From: Kineosporia corallincola | GTDB lineage: Bacteria; Actinomycetota; Actinomycetes; Actinomycetales; Kineosporiaceae | Length of the DNA stretch: 64,000 nucleotides | Assembly (NCBI RefSeq): GCF_018499875.1 | Contig: NZ_JAHBAY010000001.1 | Coordinates: 913,928 to 977,927 of the forward strand | Reading direction: 5' to 3' | In this document: piece after piece, positions 52,773-62,368 of the stretch | Numbering within the stretch: the stretch's first letter is position 1 | Layout of the letters: every line of letters starts with the position of its first letter | Notes under the pieces: model-generated | What the model saw: only the letters and a program-made list of their open reading frames with translations | What the model was told of the DNA's origin: nothing | Databases searched by the model: none | Made by a program: the position numbers and the translations under genes

Positions 52773-53812
52773 GACAACCCCTCGACCTGGACGAGACGGC
52801 CCGGCAGATCCGGGCCGGGGGGCGGGCCTGGATCGCCCGTGCCATCACCCTGGTCGAGTCCAGCCGGCCGGACCACCGTCGTCAGGCGCAAGAGCTGCTG
52901 ACCCTGCTCGGGCCCTCGCCGGACACCATGCGGGTCGGCGTCAGCGGCGTGCCCGGCGCCGGGAAGTCCACGTTCATCGACGCTCTCGGCGGCCGGCTCG
53001 TCGACGCCGGTCACCGGGTGGCGGTGCTCGCGGTCGATCCGTCGTCCACCCGTAGTGGCGGCAGCATTCTCGGCGACAAGACCCGGATGACCAGGCTGGC
53101 GACCGACCCGAGGGCCTTCGTGCGGCCGTCGCCCAGCGCCGGCACGCTGGGCGGCGTGGCCCGGGCCACCCGGGAGGCGATGGCGGTGCTGGAGGCCGCG
53201 GGCCACGACGTGGTGCTGGTCGAGACGGTGGGCGTGGGGCAGTCCGAGACCGCGGTCGCCGAGATGGTCGACACGTTCCTGCTGCTCACCCTGGCCCGCT
53301 CCGGCGACCAGCTCCAGGGCCTGAAGAAGGGCGTGCTGGAGCTGGCCGACGTGATCGCGGTGAACAAGGCCGACGGCCCGCACGAGATCGAGGCCCGGCG
53401 CGCGGCCCGCGAGCTGGGTGGCGCGCTGCACCTGCTGGCCGGCTCGTCCCCGGCCTGGCAGCCCCCGGTGCTGACCTGCTCGGCGCAGCAGGGCAGCGGG
53501 CTGGACGAGGTGTGGGCCCAGGTGCTCCGGCACCGCGAAACCCTCGATCTGCCGGGCAAGCGGCGGCGCCAGCTGATCGGGTGGACCTGGTCGATGGTGC
53601 GCGACGGCCTGCTCGACCAGCTGCGCGACTCCGTCCCGGTGCGGGAGCTCACCCCGCGCCTGGAACGGCAGGTGCTGGCCGGTGAGCTGACTCCGGCCGC
53701 TGCCGCCGAGCAGGTGCTCGCCCTGCTGCGGGCAGCCGAACGTCCCGCCGTTCACCGCGAAACCGGCCGCGCGGCACGGGAACCCGGTGCGGCCGAAGGC
53801 CGAGGTGACTAG
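52769..53812 (+). CDS. meaB: Methylmalonyl-CoA mutase G-protein chaperone MeaB
   Basis: The product (347 aa) is a GTPase that guards and reloads methylmalonyl-CoA mutase with cobalamin. Walker A is GVPGAGKST (~60), with AVDPSSTRSGGSILGDKTRM, PSPSAGTLGGVARATREAM, the switch VLVETVGVGQSE, and the base-recognition NKAD (in VIAVNKADG). Its start overlaps the zinc-finger stop (ATGA), completing the mutA-mutB-ZnF-meaB operon. The last ~30 residues (RPAVHRETGRAAREPGAAE) are a low-complexity tail. Confidence 0.96.
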   Translation: MRQPLDLDETARQIRAGGRAWIARAITLVESSRPDHRRQAQELLTLLGPSPDTMRVGVSGVPGAGKSTFIDALGGRLVDAGHRVAVLAVDPSSTRSGGSILGDKTRMTRLATDPRAFVRPSPSAGTLGGVARATREAMAVLEAAGHDVVLVETVGVGQSETAVAEMVDTFLLLTLARSGDQLQGLKKGVLELADVIAVNKADGPHEIEARRAARELGGALHLLAGSSPAWQPPVLTCSAQQGSGLDEVWAQVLRHRETLDLPGKRRRQLIGWTWSMVRDGLLDQLRDSVPVRELTPRLERQVLAGELTPAAAAEQVLALLRAAERPAVHRETGRAAREPGAAEGRGD

Positions 53813-53935
53813 CCGGGCCACCTCGGGCCGTCCGTCGGCACAATCGGGACCAGTCGGTCGCCCGCTCGGCCTTCCGTCCCGGGAACCCGGTGAGCTCTCA
53901 AGCCCGTCACAGCCGGTGCCTGTGACAATGCGGCC

Positions 53936-55423
53936 ATGAGCTCAGAGCACGGCTGGCGGTTCGACGCCGCCGCGGCGCCGCACCGGCTGCTGCCCTCGGT
54001 GCGGGCCCGGTCCACCGTGTCCTCGGTGCTGGTGGTGGGCATGGCCCTGGCCCTGGCCGGCGGGCTGATCTTCTACGTGCTCCAGCACGCCCTGATCAGC
54101 GGCCTGAACCAGGCCGCGGACGCCCGGCTGAACGAGGTGGCCGGGCAGCTCGAGCTGCTCGGTGAGGGCGAGCTGGACGATTCGCTGAAGAAGACCCAGA
54201 ACCAGCGCGACGGCCAGTGGGTGCAGGTGCTGAAGGGCGACTCGGTGGTGTCGGCCTCCACCTACGACGACGACCAGGGGCCGATCACCGGGCTGCGGCC
54301 CGGGGTCGGTGAGGTGCTGCGCGAGGACGCCGGGGTGCTCAAGATCTTCGACACCGACCGGCCGTTCCTGGTGGTCACCCGCGGGGTCGAGTACAAGGGC
54401 GAGACCGACACGATCATCGTGGCCACCTTCCTGGAGTGGCAGCGCCGCACGGTGGTGATCGTGCTCGGCCTGCTGGCGGTCGCCTTCCCGCTACTGCTGA
54501 TCGCGGTGGGCGTGGTGGTCTGGGTGATGCTGGGGCGGGCCCTGCGCCCGGTGGAGGAGATCCGGGCCCGGGTGGCCCACATCGACGAACGTGAGCTGGC
54601 CGACCGGGTGCCGGTGCCGCCGACCCGCGACGAGGTGGCCGCCCTGGCCTACACGATGAACGAGATGCTGGACCGGATCCAGACGGCGCAGAAGGCGCAG
54701 CGGCAGTTCGTCTCCGACGCCAGTCACGAGTTGCGCAGCCCGCTGGCCACGCTGTCGGCGACGCTGGAGGTGGTCGACTCCGACGTCACCGGGCGGGCCT
54801 GGGACGAGCTGCGCCCGGTGCTGCGCAACGAGACCCAGCGGATGGGCGTGCTGGTGCAGAACCTGCTGTTGCTCGCCCGCGCCGACGACCAGGGCCTGAA
54901 GATCGTGCAGGTGGAGGTGGACCTGGACGACCTGGTGATGGAGGAGGTGCGCCGGCTGCGCACCTCGACCGCGCTGGAGGTGCCGGTGTCGGTCACCCCG
55001 GTGCGGATTCTGGGCGACCCGTACAAGCTCGGCCAGGTGCTGCGGAACCTGGTCGACAACGCCGTGCGCTACGCCGAGCACACCGTCGCGCTGAGCCTCA
55101 CCGTGGTCGGGTCCACCGCGCTGGTGATGGTGGACGACGACGGACCCGGCATCGCGCCGTCCGACCGGGACCGCGTGTTCGAGCGCTTCGTGCGGCTGGA
55201 CGAGAGTCGCGACCGGGCCAGCGGGGGAGCGGGACTGGGGCTGCCGATCGTGCGTGAGGTGGTGCGCGGCCACGCCGGGGACGTGGCGGTGGGGGTCTCG
55301 CCGTACGGGGGCGCGCGGTTCCAGGTGCAGCTGCCGGTGACGGTCGAACCGCTCACCGGGGAGATCCCTCTGGTCGTTCCGGCGAGCGGCGGAGGTACGG
55401 GCGGGCAGCCTCCGAAGGGCTGA
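53936..55423 (+). CDS. Sensor histidine kinase
   Basis: The product is 495 aa. Two membrane helices (VSSVLVVGMALALAGGLIFY; VIVLGLLAVAFPLLLIAVGV) flank an extracytoplasmic sensor of ~120 residues. HAMP follows, then HisKA with FVSDASHELRSPLATL (phospho-His ~261) and HATPase with LRNLVDNAVRYAEHT (N box), DDDGPGIA (G1) and GGAGLGLPIVREVVRGH (G2). The signal is unknown. The cognate regulator is probably the convergently oriented gene at 55446-56123, 22 bases beyond the kinase stop. Confidence 0.93.
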   Translation: MSSEHGWRFDAAAAPHRLLPSVRARSTVSSVLVVGMALALAGGLIFYVLQHALISGLNQAADARLNEVAGQLELLGEGELDDSLKKTQNQRDGQWVQVLKGDSVVSASTYDDDQGPITGLRPGVGEVLREDAGVLKIFDTDRPFLVVTRGVEYKGETDTIIVATFLEWQRRTVVIVLGLLAVAFPLLLIAVGVVVWVMLGRALRPVEEIRARVAHIDERELADRVPVPPTRDEVAALAYTMNEMLDRIQTAQKAQRQFVSDASHELRSPLATLSATLEVVDSDVTGRAWDELRPVLRNETQRMGVLVQNLLLLARADDQGLKIVQVEVDLDDLVMEEVRRLRTSTALEVPVSVTPVRILGDPYKLGQVLRNLVDNAVRYAEHTVALSLTVVGSTALVMVDDDGPGIAPSDRDRVFERFVRLDESRDRASGGAGLGLPIVREVVRGHAGDVAVGVSPYGGARFQVQLPVTVEPLTGEIPLVVPASGGGTGGQPPKG

Positions 55424-55445
55424 ATGTGTGGATCTGCTGTGATTC

Positions 55446-56123
55446 TCAGCCGCCGGTGGTGCTCATCCGATAGCCCATCCCGCGCACCGTCTCGATCGCC
55501 CGGCGATCGAACGGGGCGTCGATCTTGCGGCGCAGATAGCGGATGTACACCTCGACCACGTTCGGGTCGCCCTCGAACGCCGGGTCCCAGACCCCCTCCA
55601 GGATCTCGCTCTTCGTGACGACGTCACCTTTGTGGCGCATCAGGAACTCGAGCAGCCCGTACTCGCGCGGCGTGAGACCGATCTCCTGCCCGGCCCGTTC
55701 CACCCGGCGGCGCACCGGGTCGAGGGTGAGGTCGCCACAGGCCAGCACCACCGGGCGTTCCGGGGCGCCGCGCCGGATCAGCGCGCGCAGCCGGGCCACC
55801 AGCACGATGAAACTGAAGGGTTTTGTGAGGTAATCGTCGGCGCCGAGGTCGAATGCGTCCGTCTGGTCGTAGTCGCCGTCCTTGGCCGTGAGCATCAGGA
55901 CGGGCGTCCAGATCTCCCGGCGGCGCAGCTCGGTGAGCACCTGGTACCCGTTGCCGCGCGGCAGCATGATGTCCAGAACGATCGCGTCGAAACGCTTTTC
56001 GGTGGCGGCCCAGAGAGCGTCCTGGCCGTTGTGGGCGACCTCGACGACGAAACCCTCGTCGGTCAGCCCACGCCGGATCGTCTCAGCCAGTGGACGTTCG
56101 TCGTCGACGATCAGTACCCGCAC
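55446..56123 (-). CDS. OmpR-family response regulator
   Basis: The product is 225 aa. The receiver domain has acidic DD (VDDE, 7-8), phospho-acceptor D51 in IVLDIMLPRGNGY, T in LMLTAKD and K in DDYLTKPF. The C-terminal winged helix is of the OmpR type: LDPVRRRVERAGQEIGLTPR, EYGLLEFLMRHKGDVVTKS, VVEVYIRYLRRKID. It is tail-to-tail with the adjacent histidine kinase, so the two probably have separate promoters. Confidence 0.94.
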   Translation of the reverse strand: MRVLIVDDERPLAETIRRGLTDEGFVVEVAHNGQDALWAATEKRFDAIVLDIMLPRGNGYQVLTELRRREIWTPVLMLTAKDGDYDQTDAFDLGADDYLTKPFSFIVLVARLRALIRRGAPERPVVLACGDLTLDPVRRRVERAGQEIGLTPREYGLLEFLMRHKGDVVTKSEILEGVWDPAFEGDPNVVEVYIRYLRRKIDAPFDRRAIETVRGMGYRMSTTGG

Positions 56124-56259
56124 GGTCCTCCTCGGTCAGACCTGCCAAGATACTTGCCAGGACGGTGGCCGGCCGGGTGAACTCAGCGGGTTCTCAGGCC
56201 ACCGGGTGGGCCGTCATTCTCACATGTCGAGACGAAATCACGAGCCAAGGGGAGTCACG

Positions 56260-57579
56260 GTGGAGGCGCTCAAGGTCGCGCTGCTGGGGTGCGGATCGGT
56301 GGGGACACAGGTCGCCCGTCTCCTGACGGTGCATGCGGAAGAACTGGCCCAGCGGGTCGGGGCGCCGCTGGAGCTGATCGGGATCGCCGTGCGCACGCTC
56401 GGCGTCGACCGTGGACCGGACATCGACACCCGCCTGCTCACGACCGACGCCGCCGAGCTGGTCAAGCGCGCCGACCTGGTGATCGAGCTGGTCGGCGGGA
56501 TCGAGCCGGCCCGCACGCTGATCCTCGACGCGCTGGCCTCCGGCGCCTCCGTGGTCACCGGCAACAAGGCGCTGCTCGCCGAGCACGGCCCGGAGCTGTA
56601 CGAGGCGGCCGAGGCCGGGGGAGTCGAGCTCTGCTACGAGGCCGCCGTGGCCGGGGCCATCCCGCTGCTGCGCCCGATCCGGGAGTCGCTGGCCGGCGAC
56701 CGGATCCGGCGCGTGCTGGGCATCGTCAACGGCACCACCAACTACGTGCTCGACAAGATGGACGCCGCCGGGCTCGACTTCGCCGACGCGGTGGCCCAGG
56801 CGCAGGCCCTGGGCTACGCGGAGGCCGACCCGACCGCCGACGTCGAGGGCTACGACGCCGCCTCCAAGGCAGCCATCCTGGCCTCGCTGGCCTTCCACAC
56901 CCGGGTGCACGCCGACGACGTGCACCGCGAGGGCATCACCTCGGTCACGGCCGGCGACGTGGCCTCGGCCCGGCAGATCGGCGCCGTGGTCAAGATGCTG
57001 GCGATCTGTGAGCGCACCGTGGCCGCCGACGGTTCCGAGGGCGTCTCGGTGCGCGTGCACCCGGCGATGATCCCGGCCTCGCACCCGCTGGCCAGCGTGC
57101 GCGAGGCGTTCAACGCGGTGTTCGTCGAGGCCGAGGCCGCCGGTGAGCTGATGTTCTACGGCCGCGGCGCCGGTGGCCTGCCCACCGCCAGCGCGGTGCT
57201 GGGTGACCTGGTGTCCGCCGCCCGCAACCGGGTGGGTGGCAGCCGGGGCCCGGGTGAGTCCACCTATGCCCACCTACCGGTGCGCCCGATGGGCGAGGTG
57301 GTCACCCGCTACCACATCAGCCTCGACGTGGCCGACCGTCCGGGCGTCCTCGCTCAGGTGGCCAAAGTTATTGCTGAGCACGGGGTCTCGATCGAGACGG
57401 TGCGGCAGCAGCAGATCCCGGCGGCCGTCTCGGACGCCGGTGAGCAGGGCCGCGCGTCGCTCGTGGTGGTCACCCACTCGGCGACCGACGCGGCGCTGGG
57501 AGCAACCGTCTCGGCGCTGGCCGGGCTGGACATCGTGACGGCCGTGGTGGGCGTCATGCGGGTCGAGGGTGAGGACTGA
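56260..57579 (+). CDS. hom: Homoserine dehydrogenase
   Basis: The product (439 aa) reduces aspartate semialdehyde to homoserine with NAD(P)H. The N-terminal Rossmann domain has [17 protein letters not shown], with [12 protein letters not shown] and [19 protein letters not shown] in the catalytic domain. A C-terminal ACT domain ([20 protein letters not shown]) allows threonine feedback. Start is GTG 56260 with AAGGGGAG upstream. It overlaps thrC by TGATG, the first of three coupled genes. Confidence 0.97.
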   Translation: MEALKVALLGCGSVGTQVARLLTVHAEELAQRVGAPLELIGIAVRTLGVDRGPDIDTRLLTTDAAELVKRADLVIELVGGIEPARTLILDALASGASVVTGNKALLAEHGPELYEAAEAGGVELCYEAAVAGAIPLLRPIRESLAGDRIRRVLGIVNGTTNYVLDKMDAAGLDFADAVAQAQALGYAEADPTADVEGYDAASKAAILASLAFHTRVHADDVHREGITSVTAGDVASARQIGAVVKMLAICERTVAADGSEGVSVRVHPAMIPASHPLASVREAFNAVFVEAEAAGELMFYGRGAGGLPTASAVLGDLVSAARNRVGGSRGPGESTYAHLPVRPMGEVVTRYHISLDVADRPGVLAQVAKVIAEHGVSIETVRQQQIPAAVSDAGEQGRASLVVVTHSATDAALGATVSALAGLDIVTAVVGVMRVEGED

Positions 57580-58649
57580 TGGCACATCTGTGGCGAGGCG
57601 TCGTCGAGGAGTACCGGGACCGGCTGCCGATTCTCGGTGACGCCCCGGCCGTGACGCTGGGCGAGGGCGGCACGCCGCTGGTGCGGGCACACCGGCTTTC
57701 CGAGCACACCGGCTGCGAGGTCTGGCTGAAGTGCGAGGGGGTCAACCCGACCGGCTCGTTCAAGGACCGCGGGATGACGGCCGCGATGACCCACGCGGCG
57801 GCGTCCGGCGCCAAGGTGGTGATCTGCGCCTCCACCGGCAACACCTCGGCGAGCGCCGCGGCCTATGCCACCGCCGCCGGCATGACCTGCGCGGTGCTGG
57901 TGCCGGACGGCAAGATCGCGATGGGCAAGCTGGCCCAGGCCATCGCCCACGGCGCGCAGCTGCTCCAGGTCGACGGCAACTTCGACGACTGCCTGACGAT
58001 CGCCCGCAAGCTCGCCGAGGCCTACCCGGTCGAGCTGGTGAACTCGGTCAACCCGGCCCGCATCGAGGGCCAGAAGACCGCCGCGTTCGAGATCGTCGAC
58101 GTGCTCGGCGACGCGCCCGACATCCACTGCCTGCCGGTCGGCAACGCGGGCAACATCACCGCCTACTGGCGCGGCTACCAGGAGTACCTCGCCGACGGCC
58201 CGTCGTCGAAAACCCCGAGGATGTGGGGTTTCCAGGCCGCGGGCGCCGCGCCGATCGTGCTCGGCCACCCGGTCGACCAGCCGGAGACGGTGGCCACGGC
58301 CATCCGCATCGGCAACCCGGCCTCGTGGCAGCAGGCGATCGAGGCCCGGGACTCCTCCGGCGGCCGCATCGACGCCGTCGACGACCAGGCGATCCTGGCC
58401 GCGCACCGCTGGCTCTCGTCGAGGGAGGGCGTGTTCGTCGAGCCCGGTTCGGCCGCCTCGGTCGCCGGCCTGCTCCAGACGCACGCCGCCGGTGAGCTCG
58501 AGCCCGGCCAGCGCGTGGTCTGCACGGTCACCGGCCACGGTCTGAAAGACCCGCAGTGGGCGCTGAAGAACGCCGACGGCGAGGACGTGCAGCCGACCCG
58601 CATCCAGGTCGACGTGGTGAGTGTCGCCACCGCCCTGGGTCTCGCCTGA
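57579..58649 (+). CDS. thrC: Threonine synthase
   Basis: The product (356 aa) converts O-phosphohomoserine to threonine with PLP. It shows [14 protein letters not shown], the PLP lysine K62 in [27 protein letters not shown], a Gly-rich phosphate loop in [12 protein letters not shown] and a C-terminal [15 protein letters not shown]. Its start overlaps the hom stop, and its stop overlaps thrB (TGATG on both sides). It is the middle step of the aspartate-to-threonine branch. Confidence 0.97.
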   Translation: MAHLWRGVVEEYRDRLPILGDAPAVTLGEGGTPLVRAHRLSEHTGCEVWLKCEGVNPTGSFKDRGMTAAMTHAAASGAKVVICASTGNTSASAAAYATAAGMTCAVLVPDGKIAMGKLAQAIAHGAQLLQVDGNFDDCLTIARKLAEAYPVELVNSVNPARIEGQKTAAFEIVDVLGDAPDIHCLPVGNAGNITAYWRGYQEYLADGPSSKTPRMWGFQAAGAAPIVLGHPVDQPETVATAIRIGNPASWQQAIEARDSSGGRIDAVDDQAILAAHRWLSSREGVFVEPGSAASVAGLLQTHAAGELEPGQRVVCTVTGHGLKDPQWALKNADGEDVQPTRIQVDVVSVATALGLA

Positions 58650-59605
58650 TGTCGGTCGAGTCGGCGCCGCAGGCGGTGAAGGGTCTGGTGCGCGACCGCC
58701 GGGCCACCGTGCGGGTGCCGGCCACCAGCGCCAACCTGGGGCCCGGTTTCGACAGCATGGGCCTGGCCCTCGGCATCCACGACGTGGTGACCCTCAGCCT
58801 GGCCCCGGCCGGGCTGGAGGTCGAGGTCGAGGGCGAGGGCGCCGCCGGGGTGCCGCTGACCGAGGACCACCTAGTGGTGCGCGCCGTCCGGGCCGGTCTG
58901 GACCACGCCGGGGTGCCGCAGCCGGGTATCCGCCTGCACTGCGCCAACTCGATCCCGCACGGCCGCGGCCTGGGCTCCTCGTCCGCTGCCGTGGTGGCCG
59001 GGCTGGTCGCTGCCCGGGGCTGCCTGGCCGACCCGGAGGCGCTCGACGACGCCACGGTGCTGGCGCTGGCCACGGCGTTCGAGGGGCACCCCGACAACGC
59101 GGCCCCGGCCCTGCTGGGCGGCTGCACCATCGCCTGGTCCGAGCACAGCGGCGTGCCCCGCGCGGAGCGCATCGAGATCCGCTCCGACCTGGAGGCCGTG
59201 GTCTGCGTGCCGTCCGGCGAGCTGTCCACCACCACCGCCCGGGCCATGCTGCCCGCGCTGGTGGCCCACCCGGACGCCTCGTTCAACGTCGGCCGGGCGG
59301 CCCTGCTGGTGCACGCCCTGACCCGGCGGCCCGACCTGCTGCCGGAGGCCACCGAGGACCGGCTGCACCAGACGCAGCGCGCGCCCGCCATGCCGGAGAC
59401 GGCGGACCTGGTGCACCGGGTGCGCGAGCTCGGCGCGGCGGCCGTGGTGTCGGGGGCCGGTCCCAGCGTCCTGGTGCTCGGCGCCCGGGGCGAGGTGCTG
59501 CCGGCGGTGCGCTCGGCGCTGTCCGGCCCGGCGGCGAACCGGTGGACGGTTCTGCGGCCGGGGATTGATACAGTGGGCTCGCTTCTCGCTACAGAAGGTC
59601 AGTAA
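58649..59605 (+). CDS. thrB: Homoserine kinase
   Basis: The product (318 aa) phosphorylates homoserine with ATP. It is a GHMP kinase: RVPATSANLGPGFDSMGLAL, then the ATP loop PHGRGLGSSSAAVVAGLVAA and C-terminal SGAGPSVLVLGA. Start is ATG 58649 in the TGATG overlap with thrC; together with hom and thrC it supplies threonine. Regulation beyond the shared promoter upstream of hom is not visible. Confidence 0.96.
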   Translation: MSVESAPQAVKGLVRDRRATVRVPATSANLGPGFDSMGLALGIHDVVTLSLAPAGLEVEVEGEGAAGVPLTEDHLVVRAVRAGLDHAGVPQPGIRLHCANSIPHGRGLGSSSAAVVAGLVAARGCLADPEALDDATVLALATAFEGHPDNAAPALLGGCTIAWSEHSGVPRAERIEIRSDLEAVVCVPSGELSTTTARAMLPALVAHPDASFNVGRAALLVHALTRRPDLLPEATEDRLHQTQRAPAMPETADLVHRVRELGAAAVVSGAGPSVLVLGARGEVLPAVRSALSGPAANRWTVLRPGIDTVGSLLATEGQ

Positions 59606-59916
59606 TCCGGCCGAGTATGCTGCGGGAAGGTCCGGCGCCCGGATCTCCGATCTGGTGAGTGACGGATCCAACATCGATTTCTGATGCGATCTACCGCTTG
59701 GCCTGATTCCGGTCCTTCGTTCTGGCCCGCGCCGGTGTTACAGTACGTGTGCAGCCGCTGAGATGCCGGTCCCCATCAGGCACACGTGCTGTACCCCGCC
59801 GCTTTCACCGTTTCCGCGCTTGCGTGTGGTCGTGCGGCGTACCACCATCCGGATTCTCCGGGTGAAACACCCGCTGGTCGTGACGCTATCGCGGCCGAGG
59901 AGGGGGAAGACCTTTC
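59606..59916. promoter_or_regulatory. rho leader region
   Basis: These 311 bases between thrB and rho contain no gene with real support. A TTACAGT hexamer around 59738 could be a -10 element, and ribosome site AGGAGGGGG sits just before the GTG start at 59917. A long leader is usual for rho, which often autoregulates by attenuation. I could not draw a confident attenuator structure. Confidence 0.45.
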
Positions 59917-61857
59917 GTGACAGATACCACCGAGATGTCGGCAGCCGTCGATCTCTCCACGCTCCGCCTGCCGCAGCTCCAGGCCGTCGCCTCGCAACTG
60001 GGCATCGCCGGGACCGCCCGCATGCGTAAGGCCGAGCTGCTCGAGGCCATCCGCAGCCACCAGGGCGGTGGCTCGGTGAGCGCGCCGACCGCCACCCGCA
60101 CCACCCGCCGGGCCGCTTCCGCGCCGGCCGGCGCCCCGACCCGCACCCGGCGCTCCGCCGCTGCTGCCGCCCCCGAGCCCGAGCCCGAGGCGAAGCCGGC
60201 CCAGGACACGCTGATCGAGGCGCCCGCCGCCTCCAGCAGCTCGACCCGGACCGCCGGTGGCCGTCGCACCCGGGCCGCTGCGGCCGCTCCGGCTGCCGAG
60301 GCCGAGCCGGCCAAGGCCGCCGAGGCCCCCGCCGAGCAGCCCGCCGCCGAGGCCGAGCCCACCGAGCGCCCGGCCCGTGGCCGTGGTCGCGGCCGGTCCG
60401 ACCGCACCGAAGGCCGTTCCGACAGCCGCTCGGACAACCGCTCCGACAGCCGCTCGGACAACCGCTCCGACAGCCGCTCGGACAACCGGGACGGTGGCCG
60501 CGACGGCAACCGGGACGGCAACCGCGACTCGAACCGGGACGGGCGCAACAACTCCCAGTCCCGCCGCAACGACGACGCCCGTCGTAACAACAACGACGAC
60601 GACGATGACGAGGACGGCCGCGGCCGTCGTCGGGGCCGTCGGTTCCGCGACCGCAAGCGTGGTCGTGGCCGTGACGGTGAGCCCGGCGGCATCGACGAGC
60701 CGGAGATCAACGAGGACGACGTGGTCGTCCCCGTCGCCGGCATCCTCGACGTGCTCGACTCGTACGCGTTCCTGCGCACCTCCGGCTACCTGCCCGGCCC
60801 GAACGACGTCTACGTGTCGCTCGGCCAGGTCAAGAAGTACGGTCTGCGCAAGGGTGACGCGGTCACCGGCGCCGTGCGCCAGCCGCGCGACGGCGAGCAG
60901 TCCGGCCAGCGCCAGAAGTTCAACGCGCTGGTGCGTCTCGACACGGTGAACGGCAGCGCTCCCGAAGAGGCGCGCAACCGGCCGGAGTTCAACAAGCTCA
61001 CGCCGCTGTACCCGCAGGAGCGCCTGCGGCTGGAGACCGAGCCCAACATCATCTCCACCCGCATCATCGACCTGGTGGCGCCGATCGGTAAGGGCCAGCG
61101 TGGCCTGATCGTCTCCCCGCCGAAGGCCGGTAAGACGCTCATTCTCCAGGCGATCGCCAACGCGATCACCCAGAACAACCCCGAGTGCCACCTCATGGTC
61201 GTGCTCGTGGACGAGCGGCCCGAAGAGGTCACCGACATGCAGCGCACGGTCAAGGGTGAGGTCATCGCCTCCACCTTCGACCGGCCGGCCGACGACCACA
61301 CCGCCGTCGCGGAGCTGTCGATCGAGCGCGCCAAGCGCCTGGTCGAGCTCGGTCACGACGTGGTCGTGCTGCTCGACTCGATCACCCGCCTGGGCCGCGC
61401 CTACAACCTGGCCGCCCCGGCCAGCGGGCGCATCCTGTCCGGTGGTGTCGACTCCAGCGCGCTGTACCCGCCGAAGCGGTTCTTCGGCGCCGCCCGCAAC
61501 ATCGAGCACGGCGGCTCGCTGACCATCCTCGCCACCGCGCTGGTCGAGACCGGCTCGAAGATGGACGAGGTGATCTTCGAGGAGTTCAAGGGCACCGGCA
61601 ACATGGAGGTCCGCCTGTCGCGTCAGCTGGCCGACAAGCGCATCTTCCCGGCGGTCGACGTCAACGCCTCCAGCACCCGTCGCGAAGAGATCCTGATGGG
61701 CAAGGAAGAGCTGGGCGTCATCTACCGGCTGCGCCGGGTCATGGGCGCCCTCGAGGCCCAGCAGGCCATCGAGCTCCTGCTCGACCGCACCAAGAAGAGC
61801 TCGAGCAACGCCGAGTTCCTCATGCAGGTGCAGAAGACCTCGCCCACCGGCGACTGA
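59917..61857 (+). CDS. rho: Transcription termination factor Rho
   Basis: The product (646 aa) is a hexameric RNA-dependent helicase that terminates transcripts. Its SAP-like N-domain ([20 protein letters not shown]) is followed by a ~230-residue Ala/Pro then Arg/Ser/Asp/Asn-rich insert typical of actinobacterial Rho ([16 protein letters not shown] repeats). The OB RNA-binding fold begins near [18 protein letters not shown] (FLR). The ATPase has Walker A SPPKAGKT (~400), LIVLLDERPEE-like [13 protein letters not shown], and the Q/R-loop region [19 protein letters not shown]. Start is GTG 59917. Confidence 0.96.
   Translation: MTDTTEMSAAVDLSTLRLPQLQAVASQLGIAGTARMRKAELLEAIRSHQGGGSVSAPTATRTTRRAASAPAGAPTRTRRSAAAAAPEPEPEAKPAQDTLIEAPAASSSSTRTAGGRRTRAAAAAPAAEAEPAKAAEAPAEQPAAEAEPTERPARGRGRGRSDRTEGRSDSRSDNRSDSRSDNRSDSRSDNRDGGRDGNRDGNRDSNRDGRNNSQSRRNDDARRNNNDDDDDEDGRGRRRGRRFRDRKRGRGRDGEPGGIDEPEINEDDVVVPVAGILDVLDSYAFLRTSGYLPGPNDVYVSLGQVKKYGLRKGDAVTGAVRQPRDGEQSGQRQKFNALVRLDTVNGSAPEEARNRPEFNKLTPLYPQERLRLETEPNIISTRIIDLVAPIGKGQRGLIVSPPKAGKTLILQAIANAITQNNPECHLMVVLVDERPEEVTDMQRTVKGEVIASTFDRPADDHTAVAELSIERAKRLVELGHDVVVLLDSITRLGRAYNLAAPASGRILSGGVDSSALYPPKRFFGAARNIEHGGSLTILATALVETGSKMDEVIFEEFKGTGNMEVRLSRQLADKRIFPAVDVNASSTRREEILMGKEELGVIYRLRRVMGALEAQQAIELLLDRTKKSSSNAEFLMQVQKTSPTGD
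60421..60489 (+). repeat. 24-base tandem repeat inside rho
   Basis: The unit GACAGCCGCTCGGACAACCG (plus CTCC) is repeated about 2.9 times in frame. It encodes an alternating DSRS-DNRS insert of the Rho disordered region. A multiple of three lets copy number vary without frameshift. Confidence 0.8.
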
Positions 61858-61868
61858 TTCACCTGGCC

Positions 61869-61894
61869 GGGTCCCGGGAATGCTCCCGGGACCC
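61869..61894 (+). terminator. rho terminator
   Basis: A perfect 11-base stem, GGGTCCCGGGA / TCCCGGGACCC, with a 4-base loop, followed by gcttggtt. It starts 12 bases after the rho stop. Confidence 0.85.
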
Positions 61895-62003
61895 GCTTGG
61901 TTAGGTAGGCGTCTGCGGTTCTGGCAGACTTGCTCGAGGCTCCGGTTCACGAGCGGCGCACCCGTGCCGCACGACCCGGCGGCCAAAAACTGAGGAGAGA
62001 CAG

Positions 62004-62222
62004 TTGAAGAACGACATCCACCCGCAGTACGTGACCACCACGGTCAAGTGCGCCTGTGGCGAGAGCTTCGAGACCCGCAGCACCGCCACCAGCGGCTCGA
62101 TCACCACCGAGACGTGCAGCAAGTGCCACCCGTTCTACACGGGTAAGCAGCGCATCCTCGACACCGGTGGCCGGGTCGCCCGCTTCCAGCAGCGGTACGG
62201 CAAGAAGACCTCCGGCCAGTAG
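62004..62222 (+). CDS. rpmE: Ribosomal protein L31, zinc-binding type
   Basis: The product is 72 aa from a TTG at 62004 with GAGGAGAG upstream. It is bL31 of the 50S subunit. The zinc ribbon is intact with C16 and C18 (KCACGE) and C38 and C41 ([13 protein letters not shown]), so this is the C+ (zinc-storing) form. It ends [12 protein letters not shown] strong terminator follows within 10 bases. Confidence 0.97.
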   Translation: MKNDIHPQYVTTTVKCACGESFETRSTATSGSITTETCSKCHPFYTGKQRILDTGGRVARFQQRYGKKTSGQ

Positions 62223-62228
62223 CCGATC

Positions 62229-62272
62229 CGACGCCGGTCGTGGCCCCTCTCGTGGGGGCGCGACCGGCGTCG
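62229..62272 (+). terminator. rpmE terminator
   Basis: The stem CGACGCCGGTCG/CGACCGGCGTCG, with inner GCCCC/GGGGC and a short loop, is followed by tgcttt. It begins 7 bases after the rpmE stop. Confidence 0.9.
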
Positions 62273-62287
62273 TGCTTTGTCACAACA

Positions 62288-62327
62288 ATGGACGACGCCG
62301 ACCGCGCGCGGCCTCCTCGTCGTCCAT
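62288..62327 (+). terminator. Second rpmE terminator, TCGTCGTCC family
   Basis: ATGGACGACG and CGTCGTCCAT form a perfect 10-base stem around a GC-rich loop and are followed by gatttt. It is a tandem terminator between rpmE and prfA. Confidence 0.75.
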
Positions 62328-62368
62328 GATTTTCCGCGTCGGCGTGACCTGAACAGAAGAAGGCAGAG

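Noticed and set aside
59763..60029. An 88-aa plus-strand frame in the rho leader
   Set aside because: It overlaps the rho start in another frame and encodes a basic, motif-less peptide; a leader peptide cannot be supported.
59776..61986. A 736-residue minus-strand frame antisense to rho
   Set aside because: It is open only because rho is extremely GC-rich; low-complexity product without motifs.
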